Position numbers and translations under genes: made by a program. Below are positions 49,888 through 59,106 of a stretch of 64,000 bases of DNA, piece by piece; within the stretch, counting starts at the first letter, position 1, and each line of letters opens with the position of its first letter. Location of the stretch: assembly GCF_025506355.1 (NCBI RefSeq), contig NZ_JANZYP010000052.1, positions 1 through 64,000 of the forward strand, written 5' to 3'. The notes under the pieces were generated by a model. It did no database searches. It was given only the letters and a program-made list of their open reading frames with translations, and had not been told where the DNA came from. This DNA is from Sphaerisporangium corydalis. GTDB lineage: Bacteria > Actinomycetota > Actinomycetes > Streptosporangiales > Streptosporangiaceae.

Positions 49888-51456
49888 GTGCGGATGCCCC
49901 GACGACCGGCCGGACCGCTGACAGCGGTCCTCCTCACCCTCTCCCTGATGTGGGCATCGGGCGCGGGCGCCCCGGCGAGCGCCGACGATCCGGCGCCCGG
50001 TGTCGCCGACCTGGTCAAGGACATCGACCAGATCCTCACCGCCCCGTACCTGACCGTGGCCCGCTCGGGCGTGGTGGTCAGGAGCGCGGCGACCGGCGAG
50101 CAGCTCTACGCGCAGGACCCCGGCAAGGTGTTCCTGCCGGCCTCCAACACCAAGCTGCTCACCTCCACCGCCGCCGTCGACACCCTGGGCCTCGATTACC
50201 GCTTCACCACGAGCGTGCTGAACTCGGGTCGCCGCGTGGGCTCGACCCTGGCCGGTGACCTGTACCTGCGGGGGACGGGCGACCCGACCATGCTCGCCGC
50301 CGACTACGACGCGCTCGCGGCCAAGGTCGCCGGCTCGGGGGTGAAGCTGGTCACCGGGAAGCTGGTCGCCGACGACACCTGGTTCGACGACGTCCGGCTC
50401 GGCACCGACTGGGCCCAGGACGACGAGCCGTACTACTACGCGGGCCAGATCTCCGCGCTCACCGCCGCACCGGACACCGACTACGACGCCGGCTCGGTGA
50501 TCGTCTCGGTCGCCCCTGGCGGCGCGGCGGGCGAGGCCACGAAGGTGACCACCACCCCCGAGACCGACTACGTCAAGATCGAGAACCACGCCACCACGGG
50601 CGCCACGACCGACGTCCTGGTCACCCGCGTGCACGGCACCAACCGGATCGTGATCACCGGCACGGTCGCCGGTGAGTACAGCGAGTGGGTGGCGGTCGAC
50701 GACCCCACCGGGTACGCCGCCTCCCTGTTCAGGAGGGCCCTCACCAAGCACGGGGTGCGCGTGCTCGGCTCCACCGGCAGGGGCGCGACGCCGGCCTCGG
50801 CCAAGAGCGTGGCGCAGCGCTCGTCGATGCCGCTCGGCGAGCTGCTCGTGCCGTTCCTGAAGCTCAGCAACAACATGCACGCCGAGATCCTCACCAAGGC
50901 GATGGGCCGCAAGGTCTCCGGCAGGGGCACCTGGGACGCCGGGCTGGCCGTCACGGCCGCGTTCGCCAACGCCAACGGCGTCCGGTCGGTACGGCTGCGC
51001 GACGGCTCAGGGCTGTCCCGGCTGGACGGGGTGACCCCGGGCGAGCTGACGGGGTTCCTCATCGCCATGCGCGCCAAGCCCTGGTACACGACCTGGTACA
51101 ACGCGCTGCCGATCGCGGGCAACGCCGACCGGTTCACCGGCGGGACGCTGCGCAGCCGCATGGCGGGCACCCCGGCCGCGAACAACGTGCACGCCAAGAC
51201 GGGCTCGCTGACCAGCGTCACCGGCCTGTCGGGGTATGTGACCAGCGCGGACGGTGAGCCGCTGGTCTTCTCCATCCTGACCAACAACTACCTGACCGGG
51301 AGCCCCAAGACCCTGGAGGACGCCATCGCGGTCCGGCTGGCCCGGTTCAGCCGGAACACCCCGGCCGACGTCGCGGCGCAGGGCCGGCTGACGGCCGAGC
51401 CCGAGGGCCGGGACGCCGGCCTGGAATGCGCGTGGCGGAAGCCCGTCCAGTGCTGA
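49888..51456 (+). CDS. dacB: D-alanyl-D-alanine carboxypeptidase/endopeptidase (PBP4, S13 family)
   Basis: A 522-residue secreted penicillin-binding protein that trims or cleaves peptide cross-links in peptidoglycan. The signal peptide covers about residues 1-32. The three active-site motifs are intact: S86-x-x-K89 (ASNTK), S327-N-N (SNN) and K437-T-G-S. The long inserted domains between the first two motifs are characteristic of PBP4/DacB (peptidase S13). The GTG start at 49888 is five bases after GGAGG; an ATG at 49894 is less well placed. It converges on ilvC with a terminator hairpin between. Confidence 0.93.
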   Translation: MRMPRRPAGPLTAVLLTLSLMWASGAGAPASADDPAPGVADLVKDIDQILTAPYLTVARSGVVVRSAATGEQLYAQDPGKVFLPASNTKLLTSTAAVDTLGLDYRFTTSVLNSGRRVGSTLAGDLYLRGTGDPTMLAADYDALAAKVAGSGVKLVTGKLVADDTWFDDVRLGTDWAQDDEPYYYAGQISALTAAPDTDYDAGSVIVSVAPGGAAGEATKVTTTPETDYVKIENHATTGATTDVLVTRVHGTNRIVITGTVAGEYSEWVAVDDPTGYAASLFRRALTKHGVRVLGSTGRGATPASAKSVAQRSSMPLGELLVPFLKLSNNMHAEILTKAMGRKVSGRGTWDAGLAVTAAFANANGVRSVRLRDGSGLSRLDGVTPGELTGFLIAMRAKPWYTTWYNALPIAGNADRFTGGTLRSRMAGTPAANNVHAKTGSLTSVTGLSGYVTSADGEPLVFSILTNNYLTGSPKTLEDAIAVRLARFSRNTPADVAAQGRLTAEPEGRDAGLECAWRKPVQC

Positions 51457-51483
51457 CCCGCCCCCGGCCCTGACGAAACGGGA

Positions 51484-51518
51484 CCGGCCCCGCCCCGCGA
51501 GACGCGGGACGGGGCCGG
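51484..51518. terminator. Bidirectional hairpin between dacB and ilvC
   Basis: CCGGCCCCG (51484-51492) pairs with CGGGGCCGG (51510-51518); after one mismatch CCCGCG pairs with CGCGGG around the loop AGA. It lies between converging stop codons. No U-run. Confidence 0.7.
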
Positions 51519-51563
51519 AGGGCCGACGCGGCGGGGGTCATCCCGCCGTGGGCTCGTCAGGTG

Positions 51564-52559
51564 TCACTTCTCCTTGAGCCAGCTCATCATCGGCCGCAGC
51601 TTGGCGCCGGTCTTCTCGATGGAGTGCTCGGCCAGCTCCTCGCGGTACTTGCGGAAGTTGCCCTGGCCGCTGTCGAACTCGTCGACCAGCTCGCGCGCGA
51701 AGTCGCCCGACTTGATCTCGCCGAGGATCCGCTGCATCTCCTTCTTGGTCTCGGAGTTGACGATGCGCGGCCCGCGCGTGTAGCCGCCGTACTCGGCGGT
51801 GTCGGAGACCGACCAGTACATCTTGGAGATGCCGCCCTCGTACATGAGGTCGACGATCAGCTTCATCTCGTGGAGGCACTCGAAGTAGGCGACCTCGGGC
51901 TGGTAGCCGGCCTCGATCAGCGTCTCGAAGCCGGTCTTGATCAGCTCGGACACGCCGCCGCACAGGACGGCCTGCTCGCCGAACAGGTCGGTCTCGGTCT
52001 CCTCGGTGAAGGTCGTCTTGAGCGCGCCGGCGCGCGTGCCGCCGATGGCCTTGGCGTAGGAGAGCACGAGCGGCCAGGCCTCGCCCGTGGCGTCGCGCTC
52101 GACGGCGACCAGCACCGGGACGCCCCGGCCGGCGGTGAACTGCCGGCGCACGAGGTGGCCGGGGCCCTTCGGCGCGACCATGGCCACGTCGACGCCCTCG
52201 GGCGCCTCGATGAGGCCGTACCTGATGTTGAGCCCGTGGCCGAAGAACAGCGCGTCGCCCTCGACGAGGTTCGGCGCGACGTGCTCGGCGTACAGGTGGC
52301 GCTGGATGTGGTCCGGCGCGAGGATCATGATGAGGTCGGCCTCCTCGGCCGCCTCCCCCGGGGAGACGACGCGCAGGCCGTCGTTCTCGGCCTTCTCCCG
52401 GCTCTTGGAGCCCTCGGGCAGGCCGACCCGGACGTCGACACCGGAGTCGCGGAGCGACAGCGCGTGGGCGTGGCCCTGGCTGCCGTACCCCAGCACGGCC
52501 ACGTGCCGACCCTGGATGATCGACAGGTCTGCCTCGTCGTCGTAGTAGATCTCAGTCAC
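51564..52559 (-). CDS. ilvC: Ketol-acid reductoisomerase
   Basis: IlvC, 331 residues (short class I form), isomerises and reduces acetolactate or acetohydroxybutyrate with NADPH in valine, leucine and isoleucine synthesis. The nucleotide loop is [20 protein letters not shown] near residues 21-40 and the metal-binding helices are visible as [12 protein letters not shown] and [19 protein letters not shown]. The GTG at 52559 starts [11 protein letters not shown]. The gene is last in ilvB-ilvN-ilvC, 42 bases after ilvN. Confidence 0.97.
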   Translation of the reverse strand: MTEIYYDDEADLSIIQGRHVAVLGYGSQGHAHALSLRDSGVDVRVGLPEGSKSREKAENDGLRVVSPGEAAEEADLIMILAPDHIQRHLYAEHVAPNLVEGDALFFGHGLNIRYGLIEAPEGVDVAMVAPKGPGHLVRRQFTAGRGVPVLVAVERDATGEAWPLVLSYAKAIGGTRAGALKTTFTEETETDLFGEQAVLCGGVSELIKTGFETLIEAGYQPEVAYFECLHEMKLIVDLMYEGGISKMYWSVSDTAEYGGYTRGPRIVNSETKKEMQRILGEIKSGDFARELVDEFDSGQGNFRKYREELAEHSIEKTGAKLRPMMSWLKEK

Positions 52560-52601
52560 TTGCTTGCCTTTCGTGATTTCATACGGCTCGCGCCCGCAGG
52601 T

Positions 52602-53126
52602 CTACGCGCTGCGGTCCAGGGCCCGGAGCGAGCGGTCGGTGATGGAACGGGCGCCGCGGCCGATGGCCACCATGCCCGACTGGACGAGTTCCTTGACGCC
52701 GAACGGCTCCAGCACCCTGATGAAGGCGTCGAGCTTGTCCGGCGTGCCGGTGACCTCGATGGTCACCGCGTCGGTGGCCACGTCCACGCAGCGCGCGCGG
52801 AAGAGCTGCACGAGCTCCAGCACGTGGGACCGGGTCTCGGCGTCGGCCCTGACCTTGATCAGCGTCAGCTCGCGCTGCACCGACTGTGAGGAGTCGAGCT
52901 CGACGATCTTGATCACGTTGACCAGCTTGTTGAGCTGCTTGGTGACCTGCTCCAGCGGCAGCTCGGCGACGTTGACGACGATGGTCATCCGGGAGACGTC
53001 GGCGTGCTCGGTCGGGCCGACGGCCAGGGAGTCGATGTTGAAGCCCCGCCTGCTGAACAGGGCCGCGACCCTGGCGAGGACGCCCGGCTTGTTCTCGACG
53101 AGCACCGACAGCGTGTGGCGGCTCAT
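52602..53126 (-). CDS. ilvN: Acetolactate synthase, small (regulatory) subunit
   Basis: IlvN, 174 residues, binds IlvB and makes it sensitive to feedback inhibition by valine. The N-terminal ACT domain begins MSRHTLSVLVENKPGVLARVA-like (residues 1-20) and contains SRRGFNIDSLAVGPTE; the C-terminal ALS_ss_C domain follows from about residue 85. The length fits the long bacterial type (IlvH-like). ATG 53126 has GGAGGGG upstream. It is the middle gene of ilvBNC, 58 bases after ilvB. Confidence 0.96.
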   Translation of the reverse strand: MSRHTLSVLVENKPGVLARVAALFSRRGFNIDSLAVGPTEHADVSRMTIVVNVAELPLEQVTKQLNKLVNVIKIVELDSSQSVQRELTLIKVRADAETRSHVLELVQLFRARCVDVATDAVTIEVTGTPDKLDAFIRVLEPFGVKELVQSGMVAIGRGARSITDRSLRALDRSA

Positions 53127-53184
53127 GCGTCCCCTCCCGTGGAACCCGTGCGGCGTGCGCCGGCACCGATGCGGACCGACCGGT

Positions 53185-54936
53185 TCACGGCTGCTCCTCG
53201 TTGTCCCACACGGGCGCCATGTCCCGCGCGATCTTGATGTCGTCGTTGCCGGTGCCGGCGGCGACCATGGGCCAGACCATGGCGTCCTTGTGGACGACGA
53301 AGTCGACGACCACGGGCACGTCGTTGATCTCCATGGCCTTGCGGATGGTCGCGTCCACGTCCTCGGGCCGCTCGCACCGCAGGCCGACACAACCGTACGC
53401 CTCCGCCAGCTTCACGAAGTCGGGAATCCGGCGCACCGACTGCAGGTCGGTGTTGGAGTAGCGCTGGTTGTAGAACAGGGTCTGCCACTGCCTGACCATG
53501 CCGAGGTTGCCGTTGTTGATGATGGCCACCTTGATCGGCACGCCTTCGAGCGCGCAGGTGGCGAGCTCCTGGTTGGTCATCTGGAAGCAGCCGTCGCCGT
53601 CGATGGCCCACACCGTCGCCTCCGGGACGCCCATCTTGGCGCCCATCGCGGCGGGGACGGCGAACCCCATGGTGCCCGCGCCGCCCGAGTTGATGAACGT
53701 GCCGGGCTTCTCGTAGGTGACGAACTGCGAGGCCCACATCTGGTGCTGGCCGACGCCCGCCAGGTAGTAGGCGTCGGGCCCGACGATCTCGCTGAGCCGC
53801 TGGATCACGTACTGCGGGGACAGCGAGCCGTCCTCGGGCTCGTCGTACCCGAGCGGGTAGGTGTCCTTGTACCCCTGCAGCAGGGTCCACCAGGCCTCGT
53901 AGTCGCCGGCGCGGCCCTCGGCGTGCTCGTGCTTGATCGCGGCGAGCAGGTCGACCAGCACCTCCCGGCAGTCACCCACGATCGGGACGTCGGCGTGGCG
54001 GTTCTTGGAGATCTCCGCCGGGTCGATGTCCGCGTGGATGATCTTCGCGTGCGGGGCGAAGGTGTCGAGCCGGCCGGTGACCCGGTCGTCGAACCGGGTG
54101 CCGAGCGCGATGAGCAGGTCGCCGCGCTGCAGGGCGCCCACGGCCGCGACGGTGCCGTGCATGCCCGGCATGCCGAGGTGGAGGTGGTGGGTGTCGGGGA
54201 AGGTGCCCCTGGCCATCAGGGTGGTGATGACCGGGATGCCCGTCAGCTCGGCCAGCTCGGCCAGCTCGGCCGACGCGCGGGCCTTGTGCACGCCGCCGCC
54301 GACGTACAGCACCGGCCGCTTGGCCTCCATCATGAGGCGGGCGGCCTCCCTGATCTGCTTGGAGTGCGGCCGGGTGACCGGGCGGTAGCCCGGGAGGCGC
54401 ATGACCGGCGGCCAGACGAAGGTGGTCGTCGCCTGGAGCGCGTCCTTGGAGATGTCCACCAGGACGGGTCCTGGACGGCCGGTGGCGGCGATGTGGAAGG
54501 CCTCGGCGATCGTCCTGGAGATGTCGGCCGCGTCGGTGACCAGGAAGTTGTGCTTGGTGATCGGCATGGTGATGCCGGAGATGTCGGCTTCCTGGAAGGC
54601 GTCGGTGCCGATGAGCGGGGCCGCGACCTGGCCGGTGATCGCGACGATGGGCACCGAGTCCATGTAGGCGTCGGCGATCGCCGTCACGAGGTTGGTGGCG
54701 CCGGGGCCGCTCGTGGCCATGCAGACCCCGACCCGGCCGGTCGCCTGGGCGTATCCTTCGGCCGCGTGGCCGGCGCCCTGCTCGTGACGTACGAGCACGT
54801 GCCTGACCTTGGTGGAGTCGTAGAGCGGGTCGTAGGCGGGCAGGATCGCCCCACCGGGGATCCCGAACACCGTGTCGACCCCGACCTGCTCCAGCGCCCT
54901 GACGAGGGCCTGCGCACCTGTCATCTCTTCGGTCAT
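53185..54936 (-). CDS. ilvB: Acetolactate synthase, large (catalytic) subunit
   Basis: IlvB, 583 residues, joins two pyruvates (or pyruvate and 2-oxobutyrate) with thiamine diphosphate and FAD in the first common step of valine, leucine and isoleucine synthesis. The catalytic Glu lies in [20 protein letters not shown], and the ThDP motif is [22 protein letters not shown]-like (GDG...NN with [13 protein letters not shown]). ATG 54936 has AAGGAAA upstream. It leads the ilvBNC operon and is preceded by a 27-codon leader peptide and an intrinsic terminator, so attenuation is likely. Confidence 0.97.
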   Translation of the reverse strand: MTEEMTGAQALVRALEQVGVDTVFGIPGGAILPAYDPLYDSTKVRHVLVRHEQGAGHAAEGYAQATGRVGVCMATSGPGATNLVTAIADAYMDSVPIVAITGQVAAPLIGTDAFQEADISGITMPITKHNFLVTDAADISRTIAEAFHIAATGRPGPVLVDISKDALQATTTFVWPPVMRLPGYRPVTRPHSKQIREAARLMMEAKRPVLYVGGGVHKARASAELAELAELTGIPVITTLMARGTFPDTHHLHLGMPGMHGTVAAVGALQRGDLLIALGTRFDDRVTGRLDTFAPHAKIIHADIDPAEISKNRHADVPIVGDCREVLVDLLAAIKHEHAEGRAGDYEAWWTLLQGYKDTYPLGYDEPEDGSLSPQYVIQRLSEIVGPDAYYLAGVGQHQMWASQFVTYEKPGTFINSGGAGTMGFAVPAAMGAKMGVPEATVWAIDGDGCFQMTNQELATCALEGVPIKVAIINNGNLGMVRQWQTLFYNQRYSNTDLQSVRRIPDFVKLAEAYGCVGLRCERPEDVDATIRKAMEINDVPVVVDFVVHKDAMVWPMVAAGTGNDDIKIARDMAPVWDNEEQP

Positions 54937-54973
54937 CGGCTCGTTTCCTTGCTGGCTGAGCTGGGTGTGGCCA

Positions 54974-55012
54974 TAAAAAATGCCCCGCCCGCCGGTATGG
55001 CGGTGCTGGGGC
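54974..55012 (-). terminator. Attenuator terminator upstream of ilvB
   Basis: Minus strand GCCCC(A)GC(A)CCGCC pairs with GGCGG-GC-GGGGC, 12 base pairs with two bulged A residues, loop ATACC, followed by ATTTTTTA. It lies between the leader peptide and the ilvB start, about 40 bases before it. Confidence 0.85.
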
Positions 55013-55052
55013 TGCGCGCAGGCTGGGGACTCTTCGTCAGCGACCCGCGCGC
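54974..55052 (-). promoter_or_regulatory. ilvB attenuator region
   Basis: On the minus strand the last leader codons (GCGCGCGGG, 55044-55052) can pair with CCTGCGCGC (55014-55022, one G-U pair), and this stem is immediately followed by the terminator hairpin (54982-55012) and U-run. The layout matches that of cimA: branched-chain codons, leader-end stem, terminator, structural gene. Confidence 0.65.
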
Positions 55053-55120
55053 CGGCGAAGTACTACACCGTCGAGGCGGGCTCGAATGAGCCCGGCAATG
55101 GAGTCCCGAGTGATACGCAT
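55037..55120 (-). CDS. ilvB leader peptide (27 residues)
   Basis: A 28-codon frame begins [18 protein letters not shown] and ends [10 protein letters not shown], stop TGA. Branched-chain residues (Ile, Leu-Ile, Leu, then Val-Val-Leu) accumulate just before the stem-forming end, and the RRAG ending is shared with the cimA leader. The promoter places the transcript start on or within a base of the ATG, so it should be translated as a leaderless message. Known actinobacterial ilvB leaders are similar in kind; this one's sequence I do not recognise exactly. Confidence 0.75.
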   Translation of the reverse strand: MRITRDSIAGLIRARLDGVVLRRRAGR

Positions 55121-55126
55121 GCCGCC

Positions 55127-55157
55127 ACGATAGCCCCTGACACATCCGAGGTGTCAA
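55127..55157 (-). promoter_or_regulatory. ilvB promoter with palindrome
   Basis: Minus strand TTGACA (55152-55157) and TATCGT (55127-55132), spacer 19 bases, predict a start at about 55120, the leader ATG. The inverted repeat TGACAC-CTCGGAT-GTGTCA (55138-55156) overlaps the -35 box. Its centre CTCGGAT also occurs in the palindrome at the ndgR promoter. Confidence 0.55.
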
Positions 55158-55203
55158 ATCTACGGACGCATGTCTCACCATATGGGATCAGAGACTTCAC
55201 GGG

Positions 55204-57891
55204 TCAGGCGGTGTTCTGCAGCGGCGACAGGCTGGTCCGCATGAGCGAGTCCACGCCGCGCGCGGCCATCGGGCGGGCCACCAGATAGCCCTGACCTCGG
55301 GTGCAGCCCATCTCACGCAGGAGTTCGAGCTGCTCGGGCCGCTCGATGCCCTCGGCCACGACGATCAGGCCGAGGTCGTGGCCGAGCCGCACGATCGTCC
55401 GGGTCAGCAAAGTGAGCGTTTCGTCGCGACCCAGGCCCGAGACGAAGGACGGGTCGATCTTGATCATGTCGACGGGGAGCTGACGCAGGAACGCCAGGGA
55501 GGCGTACCCGGTGCCGAAGTCGTCGATCGCCAGCCGCACGCCGAGGGCGCGCAGCTCCGAGAGCCTGCTGGTGATCTCCTCGGCGTCCTCGACGAGCATC
55601 TCCTCGATGACCTCCAGCGTCAGCGCGCTGGCCGGCAGGCCGCTCTCGGCGAGGGCCGCCTCGACCGTCTCCACGAACCTGGGCGCGGTGATCTGGCGGC
55701 TGGACAGGTTGAGCGACAGCCCGATGTCCCAGGAGGACGCCCGCCAGTTGGCCACCTCGCGGCAGGCCTCCCGCAGGATCCACTCGCTGAGCGGGACGAT
55801 CAGCCCGGTGTCCTCGGCGGCCCCGAGGAACTGCTGCGGCGGCACGAACGTGCTCCCCCGCCACCAGCGCACCAGGGCCTCCACCGCGGTGACCCGCGAG
55901 GTCGCCAGGTCCACGACCGGCTGGTACTCCACGGCGAACTGGTTGGCGAGCAGGGCGCGCTGCAGGTCGGCGGCCAGCTCCAGGCGGCGAACGACGTCGG
56001 CGTGCATGTGGGCGGCGAACACCTCGACCCTGCGCCCGCCGAGCTCCTTGGCCCGGGTCATCGCCACGTCGGCGTTGCGGATCAGGTCGCCCGCGGGGAG
56101 ACCGTCCTCGGCGAAGGCCACCCCGACGCTCGCGGTCAGCGCGATGTCGCGGTCGGCCACCCGGAACGGTTCAGAGGACACCGCGCGCACCAGCCGCTCG
56201 GCGAGGTCGATGGCGGTCTGGGCGTCGGCCGCGCCCGGCCCGCCCGAGACGGCCGAACCGCCGGAGGAGGAGCTGCCCGACTCCAGCAGGACGGCGAACT
56301 CGTCGCCGCCCCAGCGGGCCAGTGTGTCGTCAGGGCGCACGGCCGCGCGCAGCCGCCTGGCGGCCTGGCTGAGCAGGTAGTCGCCGCTGGCGTGGCCCAC
56401 CGAGTCGTTGACGCCGGTGAACCCGTCGAGGTCGACGAAGACCACGGCGGTGCGTCCCGGGCCCCGGCGCGCCAGCACCTCGCGGGTGCGCTCCTCGAAG
56501 TAGGCGCGGTTGGGCAGCCCGGTCACGCCGTCGTGGAAGGTGAGGTGGGCGACCTGGTTGCGCAGCGCCACCTGGTCGCTGACGTCCCGCGTGGAGATCA
56601 GGACCAGGTCCTCCCCCTCGCGCGGGTGGCGGGTGGCGACCGACTCGGCGGGACGCCAGGTGCCGTCGGCGGCGCGCACCCGGCAGGAGACGCGGCAGGC
56701 GCCCTGGCGTTCGGGCGACTGGTCGTCGTCGGCGGTCATGGCCCGCAGCGCGGCCTGGACGGCGGGCGCGTCCTCGGAGTGCACGTAGTCGAGGATGGAA
56801 CGCCCGACCAGCTCGCGGGCGGGGTAGCCGTAGGTCGTCTCGACGCTGGGGGCCATCTCGCGGATCTCGCCGTCGTGGTCGCAGACCAGGACCACGTCAC
56901 CGGCGTTCTCGGCGAGGTGGATCAGCCGGCGCTCGCCCGACTCCATGGTCCCGCGCATGCTGGCGGTCTCCATGGCCAGGACGAACACCTTGGCGAGCAG
57001 CACGACCACGACCGAGCCGACGACGATCGGCAGCACCGCCATGGGCCGCTCGGGCCGGCCGGCGAACACGTGGATCCCGAGGACCAGGGTGGCGACGCCG
57101 GCCAGGGCCAGCGGGGCGCCGTCGACCACCGCCGAGGGCGCCGACCGCACCGGGGCGGTACGGTCGCGCACCGCCCACGGCAGCGCGGCGAGCAGCAGGA
57201 ACGCGGCGGGGGCGACCACGCCCGCGACCAGCGGGGTGGTGCCGCCGACGTTCAGCCGGCCGATGGCGGTGGCGAGCTCCTCGACGGTGATGGCCACCAG
57301 CACCAGGAGCGCGGCCAGGCCGACCCGGCGGCCTGACGAGCGGGCCGCCAGCACCGCAGGCGCCACGGCGCAGGTCGCGAGCAGGCACACCACGGGCAGG
57401 GCCAGCGTGATCGGCTCCTCGGCCTTGGCGTAGACCGGGCCGAGCACCAGGATCCAGCAGATCGTGAACAGCGAGGCGGCGCTCACGTAGGCATTGGTGG
57501 CGTAGTGGAGCAGCGACCTGCCGTACGCGGGCCGCCGCACCGTCCGGCCGCAGCCGATGGCGAGCAGCAGGGTGCCGACGAGAAGCAGCACGTCGGCGAA
57601 GGTCAGGACGAACGGCGTGCCCTCGGCGACCGGACGTACGCCGACGCCGGTGAGCCAGATGATCGAGCCGGCGGCCAGCCAGCGCCAGGACGAGGACTGG
57701 TGCCCCGGGCGTGGCGTGATCCGCAGGGCGGCGGTGAAGAGCGACAGGGCGGCGAGCAGGCCCGCCACCACCCCGGCGACGGCGGTGCCGAGGGTCGAGG
57801 GGACGTCGACCACAAGGGCGGCCACGAGGGCCACCGCGCCGAGCCCGGCGGCGGCGGTCAACGGGACCCTTGGGTCACGAAGGCCGTTCAT
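55204..57891 (-). CDS. Membrane-bound GGDEF-EAL protein with PAS domain (cyclic di-GMP)
   Basis: An 895-residue protein. About ten transmembrane helices (residues 10-310) are followed by a PAS domain (about 325-450; VCDHDGEIREMAPSVETTYG), a GGDEF domain and an EAL domain. The cyclase motif RWGGDEF (about residues 525-531) is intact and RPDD, an RxxD inhibitory site, precedes it by five residues. The EAL domain keeps EALVRW, NLSSRQ, DDFGTGY and KIDPSFV, so both synthesis and breakdown of c-di-GMP are possible. In Streptomyces a GGDEF-EAL gene also sits beside ilvB. It likely affects development. Confidence 0.94.
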   Translation of the reverse strand: MNGLRDPRVPLTAAAGLGAVALVAALVVDVPSTLGTAVAGVVAGLLAALSLFTAALRITPRPGHQSSSWRWLAAGSIIWLTGVGVRPVAEGTPFVLTFADVLLLVGTLLLAIGCGRTVRRPAYGRSLLHYATNAYVSAASLFTICWILVLGPVYAKAEEPITLALPVVCLLATCAVAPAVLAARSSGRRVGLAALLVLVAITVEELATAIGRLNVGGTTPLVAGVVAPAAFLLLAALPWAVRDRTAPVRSAPSAVVDGAPLALAGVATLVLGIHVFAGRPERPMAVLPIVVGSVVVVLLAKVFVLAMETASMRGTMESGERRLIHLAENAGDVVLVCDHDGEIREMAPSVETTYGYPARELVGRSILDYVHSEDAPAVQAALRAMTADDDQSPERQGACRVSCRVRAADGTWRPAESVATRHPREGEDLVLISTRDVSDQVALRNQVAHLTFHDGVTGLPNRAYFEERTREVLARRGPGRTAVVFVDLDGFTGVNDSVGHASGDYLLSQAARRLRAAVRPDDTLARWGGDEFAVLLESGSSSSGGSAVSGGPGAADAQTAIDLAERLVRAVSSEPFRVADRDIALTASVGVAFAEDGLPAGDLIRNADVAMTRAKELGGRRVEVFAAHMHADVVRRLELAADLQRALLANQFAVEYQPVVDLATSRVTAVEALVRWWRGSTFVPPQQFLGAAEDTGLIVPLSEWILREACREVANWRASSWDIGLSLNLSSRQITAPRFVETVEAALAESGLPASALTLEVIEEMLVEDAEEITSRLSELRALGVRLAIDDFGTGYASLAFLRQLPVDMIKIDPSFVSGLGRDETLTLLTRTIVRLGHDLGLIVVAEGIERPEQLELLREMGCTRGQGYLVARPMAARGVDSLMRTSLSPLQNTA

Positions 57892-58112
57892 CGTCGTCGC
57901 CCATGCGGCTCATTCCTGTCCACATCGCCAGTGTCGCGCCCGCCCAGCGGCGGAGGTTGCGACAACCGCCCAGTCGTCACCGATCTGATAACCACCAGGG
58001 AAACCCTTGGGCGGTCGCGGTATGGATCACGCTACGCATCGGAGGTCACGGGGCAGCCACGGTCTGGGTTTGCTTTCCTATCGTTACGAGTCAGAAATCC
58101 GTGTCAGGCCGG

Positions 58113-59021
58113 TCAGTAGGATCCCGTGATCACGTTGTTCAGCGGCTCACCGGACAGGTATCTCAGCATTTGAGACCGTACGAGCTTGGTGGCGCGGCGG
58201 GTCGAGGCGGGCGTGCTGCCCGCCACGTGCGGGGTGATGAGGACCCCGGGCGCCGTCCACAGGGGGTGGTCGGCGGGGAGCGGCTCGGGGTCGGTCACGT
58301 CCAGCGCGGCGCGCAACCTGCCCCGCCGGAGCTCGGCGACGAGCGCGGCGGTGTCCACGACCGGGCCCCTGGCCGCGTTCACCAGCACCGCGCCGTCCTT
58401 CATGCCCGCGAGGAAGCCGGCGTCCACCAGGCCCGCCGTGGCGGAGGTCGAGGGCACCAGCAGCACCACCACGTCGGCCTCGGGCAGCAGCGCCGGCAGC
58501 TCGTCCTGCCCGTGCACGCCCTCCCTGGCCGTGCCCGCGACCCGGACGACGTTCACCTCGAACCCGTCGAGCCGGCGCTCCAGCGCCTGGCCGATCGACC
58601 CGTACCCGACGATCAGCACGGTCGCGTCGGCCAGCACGCCGGTGTGCCGGTAGGACCACTCGCCGCGCTCCTGGGCGGCCAGGAAGGCCGGGAACTCGCG
58701 CAGCACGGCGATCATCGCGCCCACGGCCCACTCAGCCGTGCCCGCCTCGTGCACGCCGCGCGCGTTGCAGAGGATGACGCCCTCGGGAAGGTGCGGGCGG
58801 TAGGGCTCCACGCCGGCCGTCACCGTCTGCAGCAGGCGCAACTTGGCCATGCGGCCGAGCAGTTCCCGGACGCCGGGCGGCGTCACCAGCGGCGGGATCC
58901 ACACCTCGACGTCCTCGGCGCCCTCGGGCCGGGCGGGTCCGCCTTCGTACAGGACGCATTCCACGTCGGGGAGACCGGTCAGGACGTCGACGATGGCCGG
59001 CGAGGGGGCCCAGATCTTCAT
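58113..59021 (-). CDS. D-isomer-specific 2-hydroxyacid dehydrogenase
   Basis: A 302-residue NAD(P)-dependent dehydrogenase. The Rossmann motif is VLIVGYGSIGQALERRL near residues 134-150; catalytic Arg in VNAARGPVVDT (about 217), Glu in DPEPLPADHP and His in ITPHVAGST are all present. An upstream in-frame extension to 59492 would overlap the divergent sugar dehydrogenase and is rejected; ATG 59021 gives MKIWAPSPAIVD. The substrate (glyoxylate, hydroxypyruvate, other 2-oxo acids) is unknown. Confidence 0.9.
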   Translation of the reverse strand: MKIWAPSPAIVDVLTGLPDVECVLYEGGPARPEGAEDVEVWIPPLVTPPGVRELLGRMAKLRLLQTVTAGVEPYRPHLPEGVILCNARGVHEAGTAEWAVGAMIAVLREFPAFLAAQERGEWSYRHTGVLADATVLIVGYGSIGQALERRLDGFEVNVVRVAGTAREGVHGQDELPALLPEADVVVLLVPSTSATAGLVDAGFLAGMKDGAVLVNAARGPVVDTAALVAELRRGRLRAALDVTDPEPLPADHPLWTAPGVLITPHVAGSTPASTRRATKLVRSQMLRYLSGEPLNNVITGSY

Positions 59022-59106
59022 GACCGCCAACCCTAACGATCCCCTCCGACACCCAGGAACCTCAGGAGGCGGGGAGGAGTATGGAGTCACCAAGGAGGTC
59101 TGAAAA

